Shown piece by piece: positions 57,301-64,000 of a stretch of 64,000 bases of DNA (its first letter is position 1; every line of letters starts with the position of its first letter). A program made the position numbers and the translations under genes. This DNA is from Sipunculus nudus (lineage: Eukaryota > Annelida > Sipuncula > Golfingiida > Sipunculidae), in the NCBI GenBank assembly GCA_026874595.1, contig CM049306.1:26341519-26405518 (forward strand), given 5' to 3'. The notes beneath the pieces were generated by a model. That model was not told where the DNA came from and did no database searches. It was given only the letters and a program-made list of their open reading frames with translations.

Positions 57301-57698
57301 AGTTATATTTACTGACTGCAATATATTTAAGCTGATTAAAATATGCCACACCCTGCTTTAGATTATTTCCAGAGTACATTGTTATTGATCATAAAAAGCC
57401 TTTGTGAATGTTTGTATGTGAATGGAAATTTTCCTTCTGCTTAAACACTGTTTAAATAGCAGGATTATTGAATCAATGTCCCACGAATGGTGCAAACCCT
57501 TTGATTTCAGTCAGAGGATATATATTAATGACCAGAGCTGCTTGGTGTGGTACAGTAATATATGATGATGACTCAACATTTTTTTTTTAATTAATTCAAT
57601 TATAGGCCATCCTTCATTACAATGGAACATTACGTAAGAGGTTCCTCAAGGTTTGGAGAGATCGTAACCACCAGGTGTTAGAACAACAACAGAAGCAG
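36811..57698 (+). CDS. SFI1: SFI1 homologue, centrin-binding repeat protein (15 exons, 3' end outside)
   Basis: Fifteen exons with AG/GT borders join in one frame: 36811-37091, 45215-45376, 46817-46927, 47255-47349, 47614-47830, 51579-51681, 51863-52019, 52485-52646, 53384-53454, 54172-54264, 55241-55338, 55780-55846, 56333-56463, 57036-57117 and 57606-57698. They total 1,923 bases, 641 codons. The product is a chain of helical ~30-residue repeats with Trp near the end of each (WHDLWW, VWNAWREY, VWSAWKDY, WYRYIENR, WRVWQNRIEEKEEDKA, VWRDRN). Landmarks align with vertebrate SFI1, for example GGRLKEIRTR and EWRLTVRAELHNRY. SFI1 binds centrin along these repeats at centrioles and spindle poles. 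Vertebrate SFI1 is roughly twice as long, so more exons are expected beyond 57698. No stop codon or polyadenylation site was found. Confidence 0.85.
37506..38472. mobile_element. 967-bp non-autonomous TIR element
   Basis: The left end GTGGCTATTTTGCCGGTACA and the right end TACCGGCAAAATAGCCAC are inverted. Similarity continues inward for about 205 bp on each side (roughly 37506-37713 and 38268-38472), including 'acaataaagacacccact' and 'gtactgactta'. The 550-bp centre has no recognisable transposase. No clean target duplication was found, and related 'ggctattttgcctgtacc' words continue to 38540, so exact ends are uncertain. Confidence 0.7.
38760..38846. repeat. Subterminal hairpin in the hAT-like element
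   Basis: 'ttctacccggtagaaaggta' and 'tacctttctactgggtagaa' can pair over about 26 bases with one mismatch, around a 35-base loop rich in 'ggtagaaa' words. Related words recur at 40005-40025 and 43650. Confidence 0.75.
40033..43630. mobile_element. Possible nested 3.6-kb element with mirrored subterminal repeats
   Basis: CAGTACGACGCA at 40055 mirrors TGCGTCGCACTG ending at 43609, and similarity continues inward through 'tcgata.gacg.atg' and many GACGCA/GACGTA words. About 500 bases further in on each side lie 'ggacgact' style runs (40555-40640; inverted at 43080-43140). The pentamer TTACC lies outside the left end and near the right end. The interior is AT-rich with simple repeats and has no long ORF. 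Confidence 0.45.
42290..42640. repeat. (TA)n and (CT)n microsatellites
   Basis: A (TA)n run of about 40 bases lies at 42292-42332 and a (TC)n run at about 42590-42643. Confidence 0.9.
43690..44126 (-). pseudogene. Non-LTR retrotransposon ORF1-like remnant with CCHC knuckles
   Basis: On the minus strand three frames together give a typical ORF1 zinc-knuckle series: CCKCLGWGNYSREC, then NKERCFRFGNA, then RNCHGDHSSSYKGC. This is the spacing seen in gag-like ORF1 proteins of Jockey/I-type LINEs. Upstream, an open 64-codon piece (MKGFSPTTDRDEQLKLQQDS...) may be its N-terminal flank. Stops and frame breaks show that it is dead. No reverse transcriptase is seen nearby. Confidence 0.6.
44522..44754. 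mobile_element. 233-bp fold-back MITE
   Basis: Arms of about 64 bp (44522-44585 and 44691-44754) are inverted copies sharing 'cctgtcctagtga', 'gtgattgtttcagccag' and 'catcatcactgc'. They surround about 105 bp of unrelated sequence containing another 'gattgtttcagcc'. Confidence 0.7.
45215..45376 (+). CDS. SFI1: SFI1 exon 2
   Basis: The acceptor is 'atattccag' and the donor 'gtaata'. It encodes a basic segment ending in YTWNRGGRLKEIRTR, which corresponds to the vertebrate SFI1 segment just before the first repeats. Confidence 0.8.
45377..46816 (+). other. SFI1 intron 2
   Basis: AT-rich sequence with no exon or repeat recognised. Intron 3 (46928-47254) is likewise featureless. Confidence 0.55.
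46817..46927 (+). CDS. SFI1: SFI1 exon 3
   Basis: The acceptor is 'aatttttag' and the donor 'gtaaca'. It encodes HYEEKLKQQCFCEWHDLWW and EWRLTVRAELHNR, the clearest match to SFI1. Confidence 0.85.
47255..47349 (+). CDS. SFI1: SFI1 exon 4
   Basis: The acceptor is 'tgatttaag' and the donor 'gtgagt'. It encodes YRLWSKVWNAWREYTVKHR and KTRKYQKSQMF. Confidence 0.82.
47614..47830 (+). CDS. SFI1: SFI1 exon 5 (possibly two exons)
   Basis: The acceptor is 'tgtcatag' and the donor 'gtaatt'. It reads ARLYLYMAGLSKAWKGKL, then ITVQVWSAWKDYKDFRKAKR. A good internal acceptor ('tctttcttacacag') ends at 47712, so an alternative start inside this exon is possible; the uninterrupted reading keeps frame with both neighbours. 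Confidence 0.78.
47860..48170. repeat. Solitary member of the GGTGGCGCCACC family
   Basis: 'gaaaactggtggcgccacctg' at about 47922 stands in intronic sequence without a tandem neighbour. 'tgtggtttcat' words are repeated on its downstream side (about 48010 and 48137). Confidence 0.6.
48170..48875. repeat. ~285-bp tandem repeat rich in AGGTCA half-sites
   Basis: 'ccagtttggattg' recurs near 48283, 48568 and 48854, spaced about 285 bp. Within each unit two clusters of 'ggtcaaaggtcaaggtca' type occur (48372, 48502, 48646 and 48791), about 140 bp apart. AGGTCA-A-AGGTCA is a DR1 arrangement of nuclear-receptor half-sites. Confidence 0.8.
49575..50765. repeat. Uncharacterised repeat bounded by GACCCATGGGTCC words
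   Basis: 'tgagcatcgggacccatggg' followed by 'tcctttgtttaat' near 49578 recurs as 'tgagcatcatgacccatggg' with 'tcccttgtttaat' near 50722, in direct orientation. The first copy is a perfect 14-bp palindrome GGACCCATGGGTCC. The 1.1 kb between contains a 91-codon ORF (49695-49970) that I do not recognise. Confidence 0.5.
51579..51681 (+). CDS. SFI1: SFI1 exon 6
   Basis: The acceptor is 'ttcacccag' and the donor 'gtaaac'. It encodes SKWEVWKKQHQVAIIRKEQ and YALKWLAQKVTAK. Confidence 0.82.
51863..52019 (+). CDS. SFI1: SFI1 exon 7
   Basis: The acceptor is 'ggtttcag' and the donor 'gtcagg'. It encodes AWHCWRELHFSRKQMQD and VLKRQTMKAWYRYIENR, two adjacent Trp repeats. Confidence 0.82.
52485..52646 (+). 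CDS. SFI1: SFI1 exon 8
   Basis: The acceptor is 'ttactag' and the donor 'gtatcc'. It encodes YADRLHHNTVRRRYFIQWKH and AVKRRALVHWQH, with the last base completing Tyr with the next exon. Confidence 0.82.
53384..53454 (+). CDS. SFI1: SFI1 exon 9
   Basis: The acceptor 'tctaatag' at 53383 restores phase with exon 8 (T|AC). A second 'ttgcag' 14 bases later gives the same downstream frame but not the upstream one. It encodes IWLQHQKRTNWILAYKHD and NKRLM before donor 'gtgagt'. Confidence 0.75.
54172..54264 (+). CDS. SFI1: SFI1 exon 10
   Basis: The acceptor is 'actacag' and the donor 'gtaagt'. It encodes LACLKALKLHVVNRHVKKM and VAVQHHENK. Confidence 0.82.
55241..55338 (+). CDS. SFI1: SFI1 exon 11
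   Basis: The acceptor is 'gatcttgcag' and the donor 'gtaacg'. It encodes VLTSTWRVWQNRIEEKEEDK and LTYMAREHYR. Confidence 0.84.
55780..55846 (+). CDS. SFI1: SFI1 exon 12
   Basis: The acceptor is 'tctgtcag' and the donor 'gtagac'. It encodes LVQLKKSVVQWLGYRDWRRH and RK. Confidence 0.8.
56333..56463 (+). CDS. SFI1: SFI1 exon 13
   Basis: The acceptor is 'caaaatag' and the donor 'gtcagt'. It encodes EQYIMADAHYMMRILPRCLE and VKLQQWKRGLAEQAADYY. Confidence 0.82.
57036..57117 (+). CDS. SFI1: SFI1 exon 14
   Basis: The acceptor is 'ttttttcag' and the donor 'gtcagg'. It encodes DKLMNKYFYSWQSAHDWSKD and NRMMERM. Confidence 0.82.
57606..57698 (+). CDS. SFI1: SFI1 exon 15, last one seen
   Basis: The acceptor is 'aattatag' and the donor 'gtgagt'. 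It encodes AILHYNGTLRKRFLKVWRDR and a Gln-rich end. No convincing sixteenth exon is visible in the remaining 6.3 kb. Confidence 0.82.
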
Positions 57699-58349
57699 GT
57701 GAGTGTTGTCTCTGTCATGTATCTCTGTGTGTCATTTATATTATGCAATATCTTAAAATAGAATATGATATTGTCATCAGTATAAAATTGTGCCCAGCAG
57801 TACTGATATTTATCCCAGGTAATACTGTATGTATATTTTGAGAGTCATATCCCCCCCCCCCCCCACACACACACACACAGTATGCAGTTCCATCAGTATT
57901 TTTATCCTGACTCACTCTTAGTCATGTTAAGCTGTAGAGCTGTCTTGTTATCCTTATTCCTTCCACTCAGCTGGCTTGACATCCGGTCATCTTTTAGCAA
58001 GTCATAAATTAATACACTAATTTGTGATGTAGAAAAGTTTACTTGATATCCAGATAGCTTTTAAAGGGATCTCTGTTTAAACCCAAATATATCTCGAGAC
58101 TAAGATTTTAACAAGGGACTTAATAACATGTGCCATTCATATTATTGTTCAAGGTGGCTGAGAAAAAGGTTTGCAATGAGTCAGATATAAATGGATAATT
58201 AACCTTGTGAACTATATCCCTGTCTGTATGCAGAGGTTAAAGAAATCAACCTGAGCAGTTCTTTGGGATACCATTGTAAATTTTAAAGCTTATTCACAGA
58301 TTTTAGATTTACCTCACACCAGTAGTAGCTGCAACTACAGGATGCATTG
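57699..58349 (+). other. Non-coding stretch after the last visible SFI1 exon
   Basis: It contains a C homopolymer followed by (AC)n at about 57850-57880. A weak possible continuation, 'ttcaag' then GTGGCTGAGAAAAAG at about 58152, gives 15 codons to a TAA, but it has no SFI1-like repeat and is not called. Confidence 0.45.
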
Positions 58350-59160
58350 TGTTATCTTGCCAATTCCTGACTCAGAAAATATTTTGACTTTAACAGTCAT
58401 ATTATGGTGTATCTTAGAGCCAGGAACATTAACTGAGTATGAATGGAGCTGAATTATTTCCAAAAAGCTTTCATCACACCAGATTAACAATTTCATGTGT
58501 GTTCCATATCAGGTGTAAAAAGTATCTTTGACCAAAATTTTCCGGAACTGCTGGAGCTCCTAGCAGGGGATATTACTAGCATGCTCAATATTAAAAGCTT
58601 CAAAAATGTTATTTGAACATTTACATAATATAATGTCTGTTACCAAATATCTGTGGGATAGCTGTACCTATCAGCAATTTGAATTGACAGGTTTATTGAT
58701 AATATACTGCTGAGCATACTATAGGTTTTGTTTTTTGGGACACCTTATTAATTTGCCTGGCGTATGCCTCACATCAGGTTCTCTATAAGACAGATTGAGA
58801 TACGTAGTATTTGCTACGGTAAGGTTTTCTTCACCACAACCATGGCAGCCATCTTTGATAACAGCTGAAATGGCATTTTCAATTTCTTTCATAGTTTTGC
58901 TTTGATACCGAGCACAATATCTGAGTCCATGTGGTAAGACCATGGGGTCTATTGTTTAAATCTGTTTAGTTTACATCCCCATTTCTCATAATTAAATATA
59001 TGGTCATTTAGGGAACAGAAAACCCAGTAACAATTTTTTTACATCCATGTATTTGGTATTTGATTATGATTTTATGGAATTGTTTAAACTGTGAACCAGC
59101 ATTCAAACTTTTACCTTGTAACCAGTTTGATATAGCATCAAATCTCTGATGTTCTTGTAT
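58350..59160. repeat. ~0.8-kb direct repeat, copy A
   Basis: Shared landmarks with 63185-64000 in the same order and orientation include 'attcctgactcagaaaatat', 'tgactttaacagtcatat', 'cttagagccagga', 'gagctgaatta', 'gctgctgagca' and 'gtttaaactgtgaac'. The offset is about 4.83 kb. Confidence 0.85.
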
Positions 59161-59334
59161 TTCTGTACAAGGGATTTTTGGTAGTATATCTGTTTATGGG
59201 TTCAGAGTATGTATTTGTATTTTATTGAAACAAAACCAGTCTTAGGGAAGTGTATTAAGTAATATATATTTATATATATATACATTGCGATAGACAATTA
59301 TTACACTGAAGGTGTCAATTTATAACTTAAAAAG

Positions 59335-60227
59335 CTATGGAACACAGGCACTTGTTTCCAGCACTACAATGGCCTAGAAACCGAAAACACATTGAGTATG
59401 GGCGATATACCTATTATAAAAGAACAAGGTAATGAACTCCACCGCTACGCGGGCAAGACAACTTTTTTTTCACAAGTCCGAATTCCGGAGAATTATCCGC
59501 TTCACAAGCATGAGCACGCGCCTTTTTGTTGAAAACATCTTTATTTACAAGATTAAACTTCCAAAAAAAAAAATTCCCCACACTAACCGCGAATTCCAGC
59601 ACGTTTATTCCAGCTGCGACACCGTAATTTGTCATGTATACATTTACTAGTTGCGGAAGTTGACGTCACCCTGGGCTGAATGGATTTCCCCCTGAGCTGG
59701 CGGCTGTGATTGGCTGCATGGTACCACTTGTTTCCTACATCTCTTTTAGGCGCACTATTCCAACAGCTGTCAAATTGTCAATGAAGTTGAAAATCAGTGG
59801 GCATGGCATGCAAACACAACTAGGACCATTATATCACTTGTTTTGTATACATTAACGTCTGTTCTATAACCATAACATACATTAAGCCCGAGATGACGTC
59901 AACTTCCGCAACTGGTAAATGTATACATGCCAAATGACGGTGTCGCAGCTGAAATAAACGTGCTGGAATTCGCGGTTAGTGTGGGGAACTTTTATATTTG
60001 GAAGTTTAATCTTGTAAATAAAGATGTTTTCAACAAAAAGGCACGTGCTCATGCTTGTGAAGCGGATAATTCTCCGAAATTCGGACTTGTAAAAAAAAAG
60101 TTGTCTTGCCCGCGTAGCGGTGGAGTTCATTACCTTGTTCTTTTATAATGGGTATATCGCCCATACTCAATGTGTTTTCGGTTTCTAGGCCATTGTAGTG
60201 CTGGAAACGAGTGCCTGTGCTATGGAA
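59335..60227. mobile_element. 877-bp fold-back transposon with 8-bp target duplication, P-superfamily-like ends
   Basis: Arms 59343-59668 and 59894-60219 (326 bp each) are nearly perfect inverted repeats around a 225-bp spacer. The outer ends read CACAGGCACT and AGTGCCTGTG. The octamer CTATGGAA flanks both sides exactly (59335-59342 and 60220-60227). An 8-bp duplication fits hAT or P; the terminal CACAG fits the P consensus CANRG better than the hAT consensus YARNG, both as remembered. Each arm contains a mirror-image ORF of about 73 codons, a by-product of the duplication. No transposase is present. Confidence 0.8.
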
Positions 60228-60343
60228 TGCCAGGATTTCTAGTGTAGGGATTTGGTGTCAGATTTGAACATTTGGCTTGCATAATTAATGTAATAGCAAA
60301 GTATTTTATAAAATAAGTACCATTCATTCTCAGGTTGAATAAG

Positions 60344-60349
60344 TTTATT
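60344..60349 (-). promoter_or_regulatory. Candidate polyadenylation signal of the TALE homeobox gene
   Basis: The minus strand reads AATAAA about 210 bases after the stop codon at 60558-60560. Confidence 0.5.
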
Positions 60350-60557
60350 AAAATGATATTATACACAGCATCACAGAATGTTCTATACATGTATATACAC
60401 TTTTACAAGTATCTACATATATATGTATACTAATTCCATATATACATGCTGAACATACAGAAACAGGACTGTACTGAGACCAGAATGAATCAGAATGTCA
60501 AGTAATCAAAGGGTCTTTAGGTAAAGCACACAGGGCACATCCTGTATAACTGTCACA

Positions 60558-61475
60558 TCAGTGTTCCCTTGGCTGCTTGGAATCCTCCTGAAGGTCACAT
60601 GGGTCATCCAGGGGGCGCTTACGTTTTCTGATGATCTCTTGCCTAGTTTTGGTATTTTGCATGCGGAGACGACGGTTTGCAAACCACTTCTTGACCTGCT
60701 CAGTGGTGATGTCTGCCATCTGTGCCAGGTACTTGATGGTTACAGCATCTGGGTACGGATGGTGCTGGTGGAGACTGTACCAGTTCTGTAAGATGTGCTG
60801 GGCCACTGTGTTCAGCTTGGATGACTTTTTGACTGATGTTGTACTGGTGCTTTTCTTGTAGCTTGCTGAACTGTTCATTGAACTGCCAGCCTCTAGTGTG
60901 CAGCACCACTGCTCCACCCTGTTCATTAGGCGGCGGTGTACATCGTCATAGTAACTGTTGATTCTCACAGCTTGCCATGGTAATGTAGCAGTACTTCACA
61001 GAGAATGGTAGCGGTCTGACTCCACCTGACTGGCCTGCATGGTGTAGAAGTTCTGTCGTTCCTGGATGTACTGCTTGTCGTGTGTTTCCAGGGATAACAG
61101 CTTCCGTTTCAGTAGACTCATACACAAAATCAGCGGCATCTGGCTGGTGACTGGTGCAGTTTGTGCAGTACTGAGGCATTCCTGCTGCAATGCTGTTTGT
61201 AGTGCTGTGAAGAGAGGATTTGCAGACACTTGAGTCAGGCTTGGAGCAGGACTTGTAGATCCTTCAGTTGAACCACTGGTCACAGAAAAGCCTGAAGGTG
61301 GAGCCACTGTAGCTGGCACATGTCCATACACAGTGCTGTTTGATGTAGCAAGATAACCAGAAGGTGGCACCACTGTAGCAGGCATATAGCCAAGTCCAGA
61401 ACTGTTTGTTAAAACAGGATAATCAGTGTTGTCTGTGAAGAAACCTTCATCATACTGTGTACTGTAGCCAGCCAT
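60558..61475 (-). pseudogene. TALE-class homeobox gene, SPILE-like, one in-frame TGA
   Basis: One minus-strand frame of 306 codons runs from ATG 61473-61475 to the stop at 60558-60560, broken only by TGA at codon 160 (60996-60998). The first 159 residues are Ser/Thr/Pro-rich with an internal repeat (YMPATVVPPSGY and GHVPATVAPPSGF). After the TGA, AVRINSYYDDVHRRLMNRVE leads to the homeodomain at about residues 217-281: helix 1 NTVAQHILQNWYSLH, the TALE three-residue loop with HHPYPD, and helix 3 QVKKWFANRRLRMQNT, followed by a basic tail. PYP plus WFxN marks TALE transcription factors. The Lys-Lys-Trp-Phe-Ala-Asn third helix recalls spiralian SPILE genes (inference). The ORF is intronless. It could be a recent pseudogene, a null allele, a sequencing error, or a gene using readthrough. 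Confidence 0.8.
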
Positions 61476-61660
61476 TCCCTGTGGTAATGCAGTATTAATA
61501 AGGTTGGCTGTAGAAGATGTCCCGGTCAGGATCCAGTGGTACCTAGTTCTATGTAGAAGATCTGTGCGTGTGTGAATGAAGCATCAGCTGATGATTCTAG
61601 ATGTGTGGTAACTGTTCAGATGATACTCTGTAAGTGTTAATCCAAATTCATTCCACTCAG

Positions 61661-61667
61661 CTTAAAT
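61661..61667 (-). promoter_or_regulatory. Possible TATA-like box of the homeobox gene
   Basis: The minus strand reads TATTTAA 186 bases before the ATG. Position and strand suit a core promoter, but AT-rich background makes this weak. Confidence 0.3.
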
Positions 61668-61980
61668 ACAGTTTGATCTGGCTTTGATCCTGACATCAGA
61701 GGTATCATTAGAGGGTTGACTGGTCATGAGTGACAAACAACAGAGATCAAACCATAGGATTAACAAACTGATGAACAAACTATGTTTAATTTACTTCCTT
61801 TATTGTTCATGTATAGAGTGCCAGACCACAACTTCTCAAGAACAGATTAGTAAAGCCTGAACAAACTAATTAATAAAAATACTTTATGCCCTGTCATTGT
61901 TTGACCATCAAAGGGCTACTGATGCATAGTACTAACCTTACTCCTGTTTGATGTCTGGTGCGGAGTGAATCCTCCATGGC

Positions 61981-62205
61981 TGAATGATTTGCTTGTATTA
62001 TTGTGTTTTCTTTGTATGCTAATGAAAATGATTAAGAGGCCATGCCCTACAAGGTAACCAGAATATTGCAAGTAACAAATCATCCAAGTTATAAATGTAT
62101 TGTTTAGTTTGAATTATTTATTTTTTAAACATACAGAGATAAATAAATTCTTTAGGTCATTGTGTCACAAATTTTGCATATCAGTCATATGGAATGACCC
62201 ACAGG
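61981..62205. repeat. Upstream tandem duplication, copy 1
   Basis: 'tgtgttttctttgtatgcta', 'atgaaaatgattaag' and 'aacaaatcatccaagtt' recur 380 bases downstream in the same order (62361-62570). Divergence is moderate. Confidence 0.8.
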
Positions 62206-62360
62206 TGACTTGTTATGTTTGCAGGAGGAAATACATTCATATTAAAATCCAGTTAAATAAAATAATCAAGTGTTTTAAATGGGCTTTTTCCTATGGCTTT
62301 TGTGAATAATGTAGTTCCAAGTCTGTGACACAGTTTGTTAGTGACACAAACTGACTTGAT

Positions 62361-62570
62361 TGAATGATTGCTTGTATAACTGTGTTTTCTTTGTATGCTA
62401 ATGAAAATGATTAAGATGCCATGCCCTCCAAGGTAACTGGAATATTGTAAGTAACAAATCATCCAAGTTTTAATTGTATTATTTATTTTGTACACATGCA
62501 GAAATGAATAATTTCATAAGGTCATTGTGTCACAAGTTTTTCTCATCAGTCTTATGGAATGACTTGTTCA
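62361..62570. repeat. Upstream tandem duplication, copy 2
   Basis: This is the partner of 61981-62205. Both end near 'ggtcattgtgtcacaa' and 'tatggaatgac'. Confidence 0.8.
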
Positions 62571-62659
62571 GAAATACATTCATGTTAAAATCAAATTTCA
62601 TAAAATATTCAAGTATTAAAAATTGGCTAATTACTATTACTAATTACTAGTTTGTCAGT

Positions 62660-63184
62660 GTTTGTTATTCCCACACAGTGGGAGGAAGATCTTCTTAAAT
62701 GGTCTGCATCTGTCTGTCTAAGTTTCTCTATCCACCTGTTTGTCCCATTCTTTGACTAAATATCTCTGAAACCCCTCTACATTCTGCACAAATCTTTTTC
62801 AGACATTTTGATCACATGACTGACATGTGATTAAAACCTGCAGGAGGTGCTACCTGTGTTGCACTACTTTCTGAGATAAAAAATTGTCTTTACCACTCTT
62901 CAGAAAAGCAAATAAATAAGCACACATAGTCTTCAAGTCATAAACAGAGTACTCTAGAACAAGCTGAATTAAATGAAAACTAAATTAAATTATTTTTATA
63001 TGAAGTTTTCACAGGACTTTTGTTGGAAAAAATATGATTTCATATGTTTGCATATATGTTGTGCAAAATATACCTTTTCTCTCATGAACCACTGGACCAA
63101 ATATTTCCATACTTATCAGCATAGTGACAGCTTTGTGAATTTGACCCACAGATGTCACCACCTGTTGTGGCCTACCATGTGCAG
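62660..63184. repeat. Old relative of the 339-bp satellite unit
   Basis: 'gatcacatgactg' followed by 'cctgcaggaggtgctacctg' and 'ctactttctgagataaaaa' keeps the landmark order of the 1027-3395 array with many substitutions. A second worn copy follows at about 63130-63185 ('gatgtcaccacctg'). Confidence 0.55.
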
Positions 63185-64000
63185 TGAATTATGTTATTGT
63201 GCTAATTCCTGACTCAGAAAATATTTTGACTTTAACAGTCATATATTATGGTGTGTCTTAGAGCCAGGAAAAGTAACTGAGTATGAAGAGAGCTGAATTA
63301 TTTTCAAATAGCTTCATCACACTAATTTTACAATTTCAGGTGTGTACATATCAGGTATTTGTAATATCTTAGACAAATTTCATAGCAACTGCAGGAGCTT
63401 CTAGCAGATCTTTCTGACATGTTCAACATTTTATAAGCATTAAAATTTAATGTGAAGGTTTACATAATGAAATATCTGTTGGATGGCTGCATCTACCAGC
63501 CACAGATTTGACAGGATTATTGATTATATGCTGCTGAGCACACTATAGGTTTTGCTTTTTGGGACACCATAGTAATTTGCCTGGCACATGCCTCACATCT
63601 GGTTGTCATGAGATCTGATTGAGACATATTTTTTATTTTCCTTTGCTGCTGTCAGGGTTTCATGGCCACAATTGTGACAGCCACCTATCTTGGATAACAG
63701 CTGCAATGGTAATTGTAATTATATTATGAGTTTTGATTTGGTATCCAGCACAGCATCTGGGTTCATGTGGTAAGACATTTGGGTCTATTGTTTACATTTG
63801 TTTAGTGTACATCCTTGTTGCTTCTAATTAAATATTAGGTCATCTGGGACTTTAAAACCTAGCTGCAGATTTTTTAACATCCATATATTTGTTTTTTTTT
63901 TTTATTTTGATTTTCTAGAAGTGTTTAAACTGTGAACAAGCTTCCCAGTTTTTACCCTCACTTGTAAGGAGTACAATATAGCCTCAAATGTCTGATGTTC
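63185..64000. repeat. ~0.8-kb direct repeat, copy B (runs off the window)
   Basis: It matches 58350-59160 in order and orientation to the last base of the window ('tgatgttc'), so the duplicated unit probably continues outside. Confidence 0.85.

Larger units (their letters stand above)
51682..57605 (+). other. Short SFI1 introns 6-14
   Basis: Introns between the exons listed for SFI1 range from about 180 to 980 bases. The only structured one is 52647-53383, where 52800-53230 is filled with short repeated words such as 'catgatca', 'actagtcgt' and 'gaccagt'. A (TA)n run lies near 56020. No extra exons are needed to keep frame. Confidence 0.55.

Noticed and set aside
58152-58200. Short terminal SFI1 exon with stop
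   Set aside because: The acceptor is weak, only 15 codons follow, and the peptide has no SFI1 repeat; it lies where chance reading is as likely.
59414-60148. A pair of similar ~73-residue proteins on opposite strands
   Set aside because: They are mirror images created by the inverted arms of the fold-back element, with no start context or domain.
60996-60998. In-frame TGA as selenocysteine
   Set aside because: Homeobox proteins are not known selenoproteins, no SECIS-like element was identified, and a neighbouring Cys-replaceable motif is absent.
58350-64000. The two 0.8-kb direct repeats as LTRs of a retrotransposon
   Set aside because: They lack TG...CA ends, primer-binding site and polypurine tract, enclose an opposite-strand host-type homeobox gene, and copy B runs on to the window edge.

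Overview
This window is eukaryotic nuclear DNA: AT-rich, intron-rich and crowded with repeats, with no bacterial operon structure. A FAM107-family gene, an SFI1 centrin-binding-repeat gene and a divergent TALE homeobox resembling the spiralian-specific (SPILE) group point to a spiralian, most likely a mollusc. That assignment is inferred from gene content and repeat style.

Layout. 0.3-4.7 kb: arrays of a repeat family built around the palindrome GGTGGCGCCACC, including a regular ~339-bp satellite. 5.7-12.1 kb (+): the last four recognisable coding exons of a FAM107-like gene; its 5' start is not seen. 12.1-16.4 kb: 3'UTR/intergenic. 16.4-22 kb: three interleaved dispersed repeat families, including a dimeric array with alternating ~148/~129-bp monomers. 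22.2-26.5 kb: LTR retrotransposon 2 (minus strand, decayed body, ~98% identical LTRs, 4-bp target duplication) sitting inside a repeat whose uninterrupted relative is at 19.4 kb. 27.6-35.9 kb: Ty3/gypsy-like LTR retrotransposon 1 (minus strand) with identical 236-bp LTRs, an intact gag, a plausible -1 frameshift signal and pol, but no reverse-transcriptase core.

36.8-57.7 kb (+): fifteen exons of an SFI1 homologue. Every junction keeps frame, giving 641 codons that correspond to the N-terminal part of the protein. Its first intron (8.1 kb) is full of transposons: a 967-bp TIR element, a ~4.9-kb hAT-like element that may contain another element, a non-LTR ORF1 remnant and a small fold-back. 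58.3-64 kb: a minus-strand TALE homeobox ORF (305 codons) interrupted by one in-frame TGA. It is flanked by ~0.8-kb direct repeats and sits next to an 877-bp fold-back element with an 8-bp target duplication and P-superfamily-like ends. If SFI1 continues past the window, the homeobox gene lies in one of its introns on the opposite strand.

The host genes are unrelated functionally: actin-associated FAM107, centriolar/spindle-pole SFI1 and a developmental transcription factor. Repeats and mobile elements dominate the rest. No tRNA, rRNA or CRISPR was recognised. All calls were made by eye, without database or folding software.
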